Below are positions 49,936 through 58,468 of a DNA stretch of 64,000 nt, one piece after another. How positions within the stretch are numbered: position 1 is the first letter of the stretch; the number at the start of each line of letters is the position of its first letter. The translations under genes were made by a program, and so were the position numbers. The notes under the pieces were generated by a model. The model saw nothing but the letters and a program-made list of their open reading frames with translations, was not told the origin of the DNA and ran no database searches. Origin of the DNA: JADKFD01 sp050250665. Lineage in GTDB: Bacteria > Pseudomonadota > Gammaproteobacteria > Xanthomonadales > SZUA-5. Location of the stretch: the NCBI GenBank assembly GCA_050250665.1, contig JBFWOF010000011.1, positions 58,072 through 122,071 of the forward strand, given 5' to 3'.

Positions 49936-51708
49936 ATGGCCAAGATTGAAGTTCGGGTACCGGATATCGGCAGTTATCAGGACGTGCCGGTGATCGAACT
50001 GCTGGCCCGGCCCGGTGATCAGATCCGGGTCGATCAAGGGCTGCTGACGCTGGAATCGGACAAGGCCACGATGGAAGTGCCCTCCAGCGCCGCCGGCACC
50101 CTGGTCGAGCTCAAGGTCAAGGTCGGTGACTCGGTGTCCGAAGGCACGGTGGTCGCGATCGTCGACAGCGAAGCGGACGCCCCATCCAGGGACGCGCCGG
50201 CGGAGAAGAAGGCGGAGGCGCCGGCTGCAAAGTCGGCAGCGGAAGCACCAAAGACCTCGGCGCCTGCGCCCAGTCCGGCCGCCGCCCCAGCCAACACCGA
50301 TCTGCGCTGCCAGTTGCTGGTGCTGGGTGCGGGTCCCGGCGGCTACACCGCCGCCTTCCGCGGTGCCGACCTCGGCCTCGACGTGATTCTGGTCGAACGT
50401 TATTCCACGCTCGGCGGCGTCTGCCTGAATGTCGGCTGCATTCCGTCCAAAGCCCTGCTGCACACGGCCCGCGTCATCGATGAGGCCAGCCATTCGGCCG
50501 AGCTCGGCATTTCCTTTGGCAAGCCCAAGATCGATCTGGACAAGCTGCGCGAGTACAAGGACAAGGTGGTCGGCAAGCTCACTGGCGGCCTGTCGGGCAT
50601 GGCCAAGCAGCGCAAGGTGCGAGTGCTGCAGGGCAGCGGCGAATTCAGCTCGGCCAACACGCTGACCGTGAAGACCGCTGAGGGCGAGCAGGTGATCGGC
50701 TTCGAGCACGCCATCATTGCCGCCGGATCACAGGCCGTGAAACTGCCCGGCTTGCCCTGGGACGACGCCCGCATGATGGATTCCACCGACGCGCTCGATC
50801 TGGCCGATATCCCGAAAAAGCTGCTGGTGATCGGTGGCGGCATCATCGGTCTGGAAATGGCCTGTGTGTATGACGCGCTCGGCAGCGAAGTCACCGTGGT
50901 CGAACTGCTCGATCAGCTGATGCCGGGCACCGATCCCGATCTGGTGCGGCCGCTGCAGCAGCGCATCGGCAAGCGCTACGGCGGTATTCACCTGAAAACC
51001 AGGGTGGTCTCGGTGGAAGCGCAGAAGAAGGGCCTGCTGACCACCTTCGAAGGTGACAAGGCGCCCGAGCCCATGCTCTTCGACCGCGTGCTGTGCGCCG
51101 TCGGGCGCACCCCCAACGGCAAGAAGATCAAGGCCGATGCCGCCGGCGTGGCGGTCAGTGATCGCGGCTTCATCGCCGTCGACAAGCAGATGCGTACCAA
51201 TGTGCCGCATATCTTCGCCATCGGCGACATCGTCGGCCAGCCCATGCTGGCCCACAAGGCAACCCATGAAGGCAAGGTGGCGGCCGAAGTGATCGCCGGC
51301 CAGAACAGCGAATTTGTCGCCCGGGTGATTCCGAGCGTGGCCTATACCGACCCCGAGATCGCCTGGGTGGGCGTCACCGAGAGCGAAGCCAAGGCCAAGG
51401 GCATGAAGGTGGGCGTGGGCAAATTCCCCTACGCCGCCAGCGGCCGCGCCATCGGCATCAACCGCACCGAGGGCTTCACCAAGCTGATCTTCGATGAGGC
51501 CTCGCACAAGATCGTCGGCGCCGGCATCGTCGGCCCCAACGCCGGCGATCTGATCAGCGAAGCGGCGCTCGCCATCGAAATGGGCTGCGATGCCAGCGAC
51601 ATCGGCCTGACCATCCACCCGCATCCCACCTTGAGTGAATCGGTGGGCATGGCGGCCGAGGTCTACGAGGGTACGATCACCGATCTGTACATTCCGAAGA
51701 AGAAGTAG
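49936..51708 (+). CDS. lpdA: Dihydrolipoyl dehydrogenase (E3) with N-terminal lipoyl domain
   Basis: A 590-residue protein with AAGGAG 9 nt before ATG. E3 reoxidises dihydrolipoate with FAD and NAD in the 2-oxoacid dehydrogenase complexes. Residues 1-80 are a lipoyl domain with the lipoylated Lys43 in LESDKATMEVPS. An Ala/Pro-rich linker to ~122 precedes a standard E3: FAD motif LVLGAGPGGYTAAFRGADLG, the redox pair C163/C168 in GGVCLNVGCIPSK, NAD motif VIGGGIIGLEMACVYDALGS, and the catalytic His region HPHPTLSE. Such lipoyl-E3 fusions belong to pyruvate dehydrogenase complexes of this group. aceE and aceF do not lie next to it, which is unusual compared with the common aceEF-lpd operon. Confidence 0.95.
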   Translation: MAKIEVRVPDIGSYQDVPVIELLARPGDQIRVDQGLLTLESDKATMEVPSSAAGTLVELKVKVGDSVSEGTVVAIVDSEADAPSRDAPAEKKAEAPAAKSAAEAPKTSAPAPSPAAAPANTDLRCQLLVLGAGPGGYTAAFRGADLGLDVILVERYSTLGGVCLNVGCIPSKALLHTARVIDEASHSAELGISFGKPKIDLDKLREYKDKVVGKLTGGLSGMAKQRKVRVLQGSGEFSSANTLTVKTAEGEQVIGFEHAIIAAGSQAVKLPGLPWDDARMMDSTDALDLADIPKKLLVIGGGIIGLEMACVYDALGSEVTVVELLDQLMPGTDPDLVRPLQQRIGKRYGGIHLKTRVVSVEAQKKGLLTTFEGDKAPEPMLFDRVLCAVGRTPNGKKIKADAAGVAVSDRGFIAVDKQMRTNVPHIFAIGDIVGQPMLAHKATHEGKVAAEVIAGQNSEFVARVIPSVAYTDPEIAWVGVTESEAKAKGMKVGVGKFPYAASGRAIGINRTEGFTKLIFDEASHKIVGAGIVGPNAGDLISEAALAIEMGCDASDIGLTIHPHPTLSESVGMAAEVYEGTITDLYIPKKK

Positions 51709-51732
51709 GGGACGGAATTGTCTATGGCGAAG

Positions 51733-51829
51733 CGTCATTGCGACCCCGGACTTGATCCGGGGGAAGCAATCCAGAGGCACAGCTTCAGAAGCGCTGGATT
51801 GCTTCGTCGCTGCGCTCCTCGCAATGACG
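51733..51829. repeat. Dispersed inverted repeat, family F copy 5
   Basis: CGTCATTGCGACCCCGGACT...GAAGCAATCCAG on the left, CTGGATTGCTTCGTCGCTGC...GCAATGACG on the right. Best preserved member of the family. It lies between lpdA and the LprI-like gene. Confidence 0.85.
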
Positions 51830-51858
51830 CTTTGGCCTGGGCCACTGAGGGAACAAAA

Positions 51859-52401
51859 ATGATCTACCAAAATTCCGACACCCGATCGGCTCAAGCAGTG
51901 AAGAAGCACGATGCAGGCACAGCACTTCCCCTGCCCCGCGCCTCTTTCCCTCTGCCCCGCTCCACCGCTCTTCCCCGCGCCTGGATCGTCGCCTCGCTGC
52001 TTGCGCTGGCCCCTGCCTTGGCCGCTGCCAATGACGTCTCCAACCAGCACCCGATCGAAGCCGAGCTGATGCGCTGCATGGAAACGCCCGAGGGCATGAG
52101 CACCCAGGGCATGCGCCACTGCATCGATCAATCCCAGGCGGCCTGGGACAAGGAGCTGAATCGGATCTGGCGTGAGCTGATGGCCGAGCTCGGGCCGGAG
52201 GCGAAGGAGAAACTGCGGGTGTCGCAGCGGCAGTGGCTGGCCTTCCGCGATGCCGAGTACGAGGCGCTGAACAGCGCCTATGGCGCCATGTCGGGCAGCA
52301 TGTTCCAGCCCATGCACGCCGAGGCTCTGGCCAATATCACGCGCGACCGAGCCGGACAGTTGGACAGTCTGCTTGAAGCGCAGCGGGTCAATGCGCAATA
52401 A
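51859..52401 (+). CDS. LprI/DUF1311-type exported protein
   Basis: A 180-residue protein. ATG at 51859 has GAGG 8 nt upstream. The open frame extends upstream through repeat F5, but that part is not coding. The signal segment is at ~42-58 (WIVASLLALAPALAAA) after an unusually long polar leader; a later in-frame start was not found. The mature part has two Cys (LMRCME, RHCIDQ) and the LprI core AWDKELNRIWRELMAEL, then LRVSQRQWLAFRDAEYEALN. Relatives include the mycobacterial lysozyme inhibitor LprI, and many are unstudied. Protection against muramidases is possible, not shown. Confidence 0.82.
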   Translation: MIYQNSDTRSAQAVKKHDAGTALPLPRASFPLPRSTALPRAWIVASLLALAPALAAANDVSNQHPIEAELMRCMETPEGMSTQGMRHCIDQSQAAWDKELNRIWRELMAELGPEAKEKLRVSQRQWLAFRDAEYEALNSAYGAMSGSMFQPMHAEALANITRDRAGQLDSLLEAQRVNAQ

Positions 52402-52430
52402 GCCGTGAAATATTCAGGAGTGAAAAGTCG

Positions 52431-52952
52431 ATGACCAGTCCGATCCTGCAACTGCCCGAGCACGATGGCGAGCGCCACGAGCAGCGCGACGACATCGAAC
52501 GCCTGATCGCGGTCAGTCAGCATTTCGGGGCGGCGATGGCCGCCGATCTACCGCGCATCGTGGTCGCCATCGATGGCACCGAAGTCAGCCTGGCGCTGGC
52601 CGATCAGATCATCCAGTGGCAGCAGGTCTATCGATGGCCTTGTGCGGCGCACCTGCTGTGGATACACCCCTTCATAGGCAAGGAAGCCGCTGACCGGCAG
52701 TTCGAAGCCAATGGCATCGAGCAGACCACGGCGACCTGCGAACACCTGACGGCCGCCGGCCTGGCATTCACTCGCCATCTGGTCATGGGCAATCCGGCCG
52801 GCTGTATCGTCCGCCGCAGCATGGAGCTCAAGGCCAGCATGATCCTGATGGGTACCCGCGGCCATGGCCCGCTGGGCAGCGCCCTGCTCGGCTCGGTGGC
52901 CAATCGCGTGACCCAGGAAGCCGAGATTCCGGTGACGCTGGTGCGCGCCTGA
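52431..52952 (+). CDS. Universal stress protein (UspA family)
   Basis: A 173-residue protein with AGGAG 11 nt before ATG. A ~40-residue N-terminal extension precedes the Usp fold: PRIVVAIDGTEVSLALADQI (strand 1 with Asp), a middle helix set, and MGTRGHGPLGSALLGSVANR, then VTQEAEIPVTLVR. That last part is the G-2x-G-9x-G-S ATP-binding loop. ATP-binding Usp proteins help cells survive stress. It starts 30 nt after the LprI-like gene and could share its transcript. Confidence 0.9.
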   Translation: MTSPILQLPEHDGERHEQRDDIERLIAVSQHFGAAMAADLPRIVVAIDGTEVSLALADQIIQWQQVYRWPCAAHLLWIHPFIGKEAADRQFEANGIEQTTATCEHLTAAGLAFTRHLVMGNPAGCIVRRSMELKASMILMGTRGHGPLGSALLGSVANRVTQEAEIPVTLVRA

Positions 52953-53042
52953 TCGGTCGAACTGCGGGCACTGCCTGGCCGCTGAGCAGTCCTTCGGCGC
53001 AGTACGCATAGAATGCAAGGCTGACCGTCGATACGGCGACCC

Positions 53043-53714
53043 ATGCTGGCGCGCATCCTGTTTCTATTGCTGTTGGTGATGAACCTGGCCGCAGGGGCCT
53101 GGTGGTACTGGCGCGTGCAAGCGCCACAGCCGCCCGTGGTCGTTGCCGACAGCGATGTCCCCAGTCTGGTGCTGTTGAGTGAGCGCGACAGCACACTGAT
53201 GGCGCAGGCCGCACAGGCGGCTGATTCGGCACAGGCAGCAGGCGATCCCAATCTGCCGCCGGCCGTGTGTGCGGCCCTGGGCCCGTTTGAAACCCAGTCG
53301 GATCTGCGTCGCGGCATGGATCTGCTGACACCGCAGGTCAAGCGCATCCAGTACCAGGAGAGCAGCAGCGTGACCACGCGTGGCTACTGGGTCTATCTGC
53401 CGGCCTTCACCACACGCGATGCGGCATTGAAGTCGGCACGACAGTTGAATGCCGCCGGCGTACGCGACTACTACGTGGTCACCGCAGGCGATCACGAGAA
53501 CACGGTGTCGCTGGGTCTGTTTCGCGACCGCGACAATGCCTCGCGCCGGCAGGCGCAGATCGCGGCGCTGGGATTTCCCGCCAGGCTGGAGGAGCGCACC
53601 GAGGTCGAGCGCGCCTTCTGGATCGAATACGAGCGTGATGCGCCCGAGCCCCCCGACTACAGCCAGTTGCCCGGGGCCGCCGAACTGACCCTGAAACCGC
53701 GCAGCTGTGGCTGA
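53043..53714 (+). CDS. Membrane-anchored SPOR-like domain protein
   Basis: A 223-residue protein. An N-terminal helix (ILFLLLLVMNLAAGAWWYW) anchors it in the inner membrane. A Gln/Ala-rich linker leads to a CAALGPFETQSDLRRGMDLL strand and a C-terminal SPOR-type fold (YWVYLPAFTTRDAALKSARQ; LNAAGVRDYYVV; VSLGLFRDRDNASRRQAQIA; ALGFPARLEERTE). SPOR domains bind denuded peptidoglycan at division sites. The last 8 nt overlap the next gene, so they are co-translated. Confidence 0.85.
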   Translation: MLARILFLLLLVMNLAAGAWWYWRVQAPQPPVVVADSDVPSLVLLSERDSTLMAQAAQAADSAQAAGDPNLPPAVCAALGPFETQSDLRRGMDLLTPQVKRIQYQESSSVTTRGYWVYLPAFTTRDAALKSARQLNAAGVRDYYVVTAGDHENTVSLGLFRDRDNASRRQAQIAALGFPARLEERTEVERAFWIEYERDAPEPPDYSQLPGAAELTLKPRSCG

Positions 53715-54375
53715 GCCCGACGCCCGTCCGCGGGTGCTGTTGCTGCACGGCATCTGGATGCGTTCGGGCGTCACCGCCAGACTGGATGCGCGCCTGCAAC
53801 AGACCGGTTTTCAGGTACAGCGCTTCGACTACGCCAGCATCAAGTCGCCGGTCAGCGAGCACCATGCCCGTCTGGCCCGGGCCATCGATGCCCAGCCGGA
53901 ACCGGTGCATCTGGTCGGGCACAGTCTGGGCGGGGTCATTGCCGTGGATTTTCTGCGCAGCGCACATGCGGCTGCCAGCCGCGTGCAGCGCGTGGTTTGC
54001 CTCGGATCACCGCTGCGCGGGAGCCAACTGGCGCGGCGCCTGAGCCGGGTGAAGCTGGACAAGCTCGGCCTCGGCGGCGCCCGCCAGATTCTGATCGACG
54101 GTCTGCCCGAGTGGCAGGGCGACACCGACATCGGCGTGATTGCCGGCGAGTTGTCTTTCGGTCTGAGCCTGATCCTGGGACCGCTGCCGCGACCCAACGA
54201 CGGCACCGTGGCCGTCGCCGAAACCCGGCTGCCCGGCATCCGTGATCACTGCACCGTGGCTGCCAGCCACACCGCCTTGCTGTTCTCCGAACGCGCCGCA
54301 GCGCTGACAGCCCACTTCCTGCGACACGGACACTTTGCTGACGCGGCGCCCGGCCCGCGGGGAGGCTGGTCGTAG
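53707..54375 (+). CDS. Alpha/beta hydrolase (lipase/PGAP1-like)
   Basis: A 222-residue protein with a GTG start overlapping the SPOR-like gene by 8 nt. HGIWMRSG is the oxyanion strand. VHLVGHSLGGVIAVDFLR carries the nucleophile Ser in G-H-S-L-G-G. Asp and His partners are likely in NDGTVAV and AASHTALLF. No signal peptide, so cytoplasmic. Its final residues GGWS and the TAG stop are read from the edge of repeat G2, so the original end may have been altered. Confidence 0.88.
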   Translation: MAEPDARPRVLLLHGIWMRSGVTARLDARLQQTGFQVQRFDYASIKSPVSEHHARLARAIDAQPEPVHLVGHSLGGVIAVDFLRSAHAAASRVQRVVCLGSPLRGSQLARRLSRVKLDKLGLGGARQILIDGLPEWQGDTDIGVIAGELSFGLSLILGPLPRPNDGTVAVAETRLPGIRDHCTVAASHTALLFSERAAALTAHFLRHGHFADAAPGPRGGWS

Positions 54376-54449
54376 GTCACGTTGGCTGCGAAGCGGCCTA
54401 CGTGACTCGCAGAGCTGTCACCTAGACCCTTCGGGTCAACGTGACCTAC
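54372..54449. repeat. Palindromic repeat, family G copy 2
   Basis: GTAGGTCACGTTGGCTGCGA...GGGTCAACGTGACCTAC. The reverse complement is ~90% identical to 40972-41049. The T-A-G in its first bases is the stop codon of the hydrolase gene. Confidence 0.85.
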
Positions 54450-54590
54450 GTCCAAGGGTCTGATGCACAGACCAGCGCAGCGCCAGAGAGCGACCGCGAC
54501 TCCATTCTGAAACCGGCGCTTAACCCCACTCGCCGCCGCGCCTCGTTGTGCTGAGGGTAGTCTTTCACTTCACCTGCGAGGAGAGCTCCG

Positions 54591-57500
54591 GTGTATCGAT
54601 ATCTGTTGCTGCTGACCTGCCTGGCCCTGCCTGTGGCCCAGGCCCAGAACCCGGATGTGGCACCCCTGGTGCAGCCACCGCAGGTGTGGATAGCGCCCTC
54701 CAGTGGCTTGCAGCCGATCACGCTCGGCGAGCTCGACATCCAGATTCGCACGCAGGGCTTCATTGCCCGGACCACACTGGAACTGCGCTTCGACAATCCC
54801 AACAGCCGGGTGCTCGAGGGCGAGTTCGTGTTCCCGCTGGCGGCGGGTCAGACCGTGGCTGGCTATGCGCTGGAAGTGGATGGGGTGATGCGCGAGGGCG
54901 TGGTGGTCGACAAGGAAACCGCCCGCGTCGCCTTTGAGGAAACCTCGCGGCGGCGTATCGATCCCGGCCTCGCCGAGCTGACCGCCGGCAATGTGTTTCG
55001 CACGCGGCTCTATCCGATACCGGCGCAGGGCAGCAAACGCGTGCGCCTGCACCTGGAAGCCACCCTGGCCGATCAGGGCGACAGCTGGCGCTATCGGCTG
55101 CCGATGTACTTCAAGGATCCGGTGGCGCGGCTGCATCTGCGTGCCGAAACCGCCCTGAACGAAGGCAAGCCCCTGGGCGACGACGGCAAGACTGACCCGG
55201 ATCTGCGTTTCGATCGCAGCGGTACCGCCTGGGTCGCCGAATACACCCGCGAGCAGGTGCGTCCGCGCAGCGAACTTGCCTTCCGCATTCCGAAAGCAGC
55301 TGGTCTGGCACAGATCGAGGCCGCCGACATGCTCGATCCGGCCTGGCGCAGTGTCGTGGCCCTGGTCGACAGCGGCCGGCCGGAGCGTGCTTCCCCGAGC
55401 CAGCCACGCCGGATCGCACTGTTCTTCGACGCCTCGGCCAGCGCCCGCGAGCGCAATCGTCAGCACGAGACCGCGGCGCTGGGCGCCTGGCTCAAGGCCT
55501 TGAAGCAGGTGGACGTGCTGCTGGTGGCCTTCCGCAATGACGCCGATCCGGTGCAGCGTTTCAGCATCCGCGGCGGCGATGCCGGTGCCCTGCTGGCGGC
55601 CATCGAGTCGCTGCCACTGGACGGCGGCAGCAGCTATGGCGCGATCGATCTGCGCCCGCTGGGCAGGGTCGATCAGGTACTGATCATCGGCGACGGCCTC
55701 AGCAACTTCGGCGCTTCCGAGCCCCAGCTGGTGGACAGCAGCGGCCGGCGTCCGCCGGTACAGTTGATGCACGCGGCCCAGCGTGCCGATCACGCCCGAC
55801 TGGCGCGGATCGCTCGCGAGGGCGGCGGCGAGGTGCTCGATCTTGGCGCCCTGAGCAGCGCCGATGAGGCCGCGCGGCGACTGTTGCAGCGTCAATGGCG
55901 ATTGCTCGGAGCCCGGAGCAGTGGCGGCAGCTGCCGTGACATCAGTCCCAAAGCCCCGGTGAGCGTGGAGCGCTCGCTGACCATCAGCGCGCGCTGCCAG
56001 GGCCGCGGCACACTGCAGCTGCAATTCGGCTACGGCGAGGGCGAGGTGCTCACGCGCAGCATCCGCTTTGGCCAGGCCGAACCCGCCAGCGCTGCTCTGG
56101 CCGATACCGTGCATCGGCTGTGGGCTCAAGGCTGGCTGTCGCAGCTGGCCAGCGCGGCCAAACCGGACCGTGCGGCGATGAGCGCCATCGGCAAACGCTA
56201 TGGCGTGGTCACGGCCGGCACCTCGCTGCTGGTGCTGGATCGCATCGAGGACTATGTGCGCTACCGAGTGGAGCCGAAGGAGGCGCCGCTGCTGGCCGAA
56301 TATCGGCGCCTGATCGCGTCCCAGCCCAAGCCGCTGGCCGATCCGGGCCTGGAAGCGCGCCTGCAATCCCTGCGGCAACGCTGGCAGGAATTCCGCGACT
56401 ACCACGCCGCCAGCTATCCCGGCATCGAAACGCTGCTGCTGCCCATGGCCGAAACCGAGTTCGCGGCGTGGCCGGTCAGCACCGACAAGGTCTGGTCGGC
56501 GGGGCGCGGGCAGGCGCAGGCATTGCTGCAGCAATCGCAGAATCTGGCGCAACGCTGGCTGCGCGAAGGCGCCGAGCCCGAATCGCGCCACAGCTGGGAG
56601 CGCGAAGCCGCCGCTGTGGTGTTTGCGCTGGAAGCCTTGCGGACGCAGCGCGAGCAGTTGCCACAAATTGCGGGCCGACGCCAGGATCGGGCTGAGTCCG
56701 ACGACCTGCTGGCCTATCGCGACAACGGGCCGGCTCGGGAAGCGGCGACGGCCCAAGCTGTGGCGGCTGCCCCGCCACCACCCCGGCCAGCCATGGCGAT
56801 GCCGGCATCCGCGCCGGTCGCCGAAGAGCGCCAGAACAGTCCAGCCGCGGCAGCGAAGGCGATCGGCGGCTCGTCAGCCTCCGAAGCCGTCAGTACGCTC
56901 GCGGCACAGATCGAACTCTCCGGCTGGAACCCGGACACGCCCTATCTGGCCGACATCCGCGCAGCCGATGATCCCTATCTGGCCTATCTGGCCCAGCGCG
57001 AAGTGCATGGGCAGATGCCCGCCTTCTACCTCGATGTCGCCGATTTCCTGCGCGAGCAGGCCAAGGCGCCGCGACTGGCGCTGCGGGTGCTGTCCAATCT
57101 GGCCGAACTCGATACCGAAAACACCGCGCTGACCCGGGTGCTGGCCTACCGTCTGGGGCAATGGAATCTGTACGCGCTGGCGGTGCCGCAATTCGAATAT
57201 GCGCTGGAACAGCGCCCCGAAGAGCCGCAGAGTTATCGGGATCTGGGCCTGGCGCTGGCGCGGCAGGATTCGCCCGATCGCGCCCGCGCCATCGAGCTGC
57301 TGTGGCAGGTGGCGATCGGCGAATGGCATGGCCGCTTCCCGGATATCGAAATCATCGCGCTGCACGAGCTCAACGATGTGCTGGCCCAGGCACCCGAGGG
57401 CAGCGATCTGGATCTGGCCAGACTCGGCATACCGGCCGAGTTGCTCGATCCGGTGGCAGTCGGACTGCGCGTGGTCCTGAGCTGGGATGCCGACAACACC

Positions 57501-57827
57501 GATATCGATCTGTGGGTGGTGGATCCGAGCGGCGACAAGGCGGTGTACAGCCAGCCGCGCACCCGCACCGGTGGCTACATGAGCCGCGATTTCACCGGCG
57601 GCTACGGCCCGGAGGTTTACACCATCCGCCGCCCGCTGCCCGGTACCTATGTGGTGCTGGCCAACTATTTCGGCGATCGCCGCCAGAGCCTCACCGGCCC
57701 GGTCACCATCCAGCTCGAATTCCAGACCCGATTCGGCACCGCCAGCAGCGAACGCGCGGCCACCACGCGGCGCCTGGAGAGCGGCAGCCAGACCATCGAG
57801 ATCGGCCGATTCAAGGTTGGCGGGTGA
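54591..57827 (+). CDS. Exported VIT/VWA-domain protein with C-terminal DUF2135-like domain
   Basis: A 1078-residue protein with a GTG start, AGGAGAG 6-8 nt upstream and the signal peptide LLLLTCLALPVAQAQ. A VIT domain lies at ~35-170 (LGELDIQIRTQGFIARTTLE; VFPLAAGQTVAGYALEVDGV; VFRTRLYPIPAQGSKRVRLH). A VWA-like domain follows at ~265-400, with MIDAS-like DASAS (FFDASASARERNRQ) and GDGLSNFGASEP. A long Ala/Gln-rich helical region with a Pro linker is followed by TPR-like helices (ALEQRPEEPQSYRDLGLALA; RAIELLWQVAIGEWHGRF). The C-terminal beta domain, LRVVLSWDADNTDIDLWVVD, is of the DUF2135 type. Probably a large periplasmic or surface scaffold. The stop is followed within 5 nt by the heptamer array. 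Confidence 0.88.
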   Translation: MYRYLLLLTCLALPVAQAQNPDVAPLVQPPQVWIAPSSGLQPITLGELDIQIRTQGFIARTTLELRFDNPNSRVLEGEFVFPLAAGQTVAGYALEVDGVMREGVVVDKETARVAFEETSRRRIDPGLAELTAGNVFRTRLYPIPAQGSKRVRLHLEATLADQGDSWRYRLPMYFKDPVARLHLRAETALNEGKPLGDDGKTDPDLRFDRSGTAWVAEYTREQVRPRSELAFRIPKAAGLAQIEAADMLDPAWRSVVALVDSGRPERASPSQPRRIALFFDASASARERNRQHETAALGAWLKALKQVDVLLVAFRNDADPVQRFSIRGGDAGALLAAIESLPLDGGSSYGAIDLRPLGRVDQVLIIGDGLSNFGASEPQLVDSSGRRPPVQLMHAAQRADHARLARIAREGGGEVLDLGALSSADEAARRLLQRQWRLLGARSSGGSCRDISPKAPVSVERSLTISARCQGRGTLQLQFGYGEGEVLTRSIRFGQAEPASAALADTVHRLWAQGWLSQLASAAKPDRAAMSAIGKRYGVVTAGTSLLVLDRIEDYVRYRVEPKEAPLLAEYRRLIASQPKPLADPGLEARLQSLRQRWQEFRDYHAASYPGIETLLLPMAETEFAAWPVSTDKVWSAGRGQAQALLQQSQNLAQRWLREGAEPESRHSWEREAAAVVFALEALRTQREQLPQIAGRRQDRAESDDLLAYRDNGPAREAATAQAVAAAPPPPRPAMAMPASAPVAEERQNSPAAAAKAIGGSSASEAVSTLAAQIELSGWNPDTPYLADIRAADDPYLAYLAQREVHGQMPAFYLDVADFLREQAKAPRLALRVLSNLAELDTENTALTRVLAYRLGQWNLYALAVPQFEYALEQRPEEPQSYRDLGLALARQDSPDRARAIELLWQVAIGEWHGRFPDIEIIALHELNDVLAQAPEGSDLDLARLGIPAELLDPVAVGLRVVLSWDADNTDIDLWVVDPSGDKAVYSQPRTRTGGYMSRDFTGGYGPEVYTIRRPLPGTYVVLANYFGDRRQSLTGPVTIQLEFQTRFGTASSERAATTRRLESGSQTIEIGRFKVGG

Positions 57828-57832
57828 AGGAT

Positions 57833-57944
57833 GGTTGTTGGTTGTTGGTTGTTGGTTGTTGGTTGTTGGTTGTTGGTTGTTGGTTGTTGGTTGTTGGTTG
57901 TTGGTTGTGGGTTGTGGGTTGTTGGTTGTTGGTTGTGGGTTGTT
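57833..57944 (+). repeat. GGTTGTT heptamer tandem array, 16 units
   Basis: Ten perfect GGTTGTT units (57833-57902) are followed by six units that are GGTTGTG or GGTTGTT (57903-57944). It starts 5 nt after the TGA of the VIT gene. The period is 7 nt, so copy-number changes would shift frames, but the array is outside the coding region. Confidence 0.95.
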
Positions 57945-58027
57945 GGTATGACGCCCCGCGCCGGCGCGGCGTCATGCCAACCACCTGTGTCGGCCCGACA
58001 CTGCGCACGGACCATGAACTCGCCGTC

Positions 58028-58108
58028 GTAGGTCATGTTGTCCGCGTCAGCGGACTACGTGACATCGAGTTTCGTCACGTAGCTCGCTACGCGAGCTACG
58101 TGACCTAC
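58028..58108. repeat. Palindromic repeat, family G copy 3
   Basis: GTAGGTCATGTTGTCCGCGT...GAGCTACGTGACCTAC, with internal CACGTAGCTCGCTACG/CGAGCTACGTG hairpins. Confidence 0.8.
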
Positions 58109-58199
58109 ATCAGCAAATCAACAACTTACGATATGAGCTCATGGAGAGCCACCTGTTTCGACCCGAAACTGCTTACGGGCCATGAACCACAAGCTGCCT

Positions 58200-58273
58200 G
58201 TAGGAGCGACCTCGTGTCGCGACCGGCCAGCCGCACGCCCGCCGCAGCAGTCGCGCCGCAAGGGCGCTCCTAC
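58200..58273. repeat. Palindromic repeat, family H copy 2
   Basis: GTAGGAGCGACCTCGTGTCG...GGGCGCTCCTAC, almost identical to 29274-29347. Confidence 0.85.
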
Positions 58274-58325
58274 AGATGAACAAAGTCGGCGCAGGCCATG
58301 ACGCCGCGCGGGTTGCGCCGTGGTA

Positions 58326-58425
58326 GTTCCAGACTTGTCTGGACCTACGGACGCGCGGCCCTCCGCCTGGCATTTTCAGGCGACGAGCGGCCCTGAAGAG
58401 GAGGACCGTGCGCCTGCGCGGCCGC
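58326..58425. repeat. Single TTCCAGACTTGTCTGGAC palindrome plus GGCCGC-type inverted pair
   Basis: The palindrome at 58328-58345 is the single copy of the 22056 family. It is followed by CGCGCGGCCCTCCG...GCGGCCGC, a relative of 22249-22361. The same two repeat types occur next to each other in both places. Confidence 0.7.
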
Positions 58426-58468
58426 TGGTGAACTCAAGGCAAGCCAGCGCGGCGCCCTGCACGGCTGG

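Noticed and set aside
49650..50709. Minus-strand open frame spanning the start of lpdA, back to 48907
   Set aside because: It reads opposite two well-defined genes and two repeat clusters; no protein motif.
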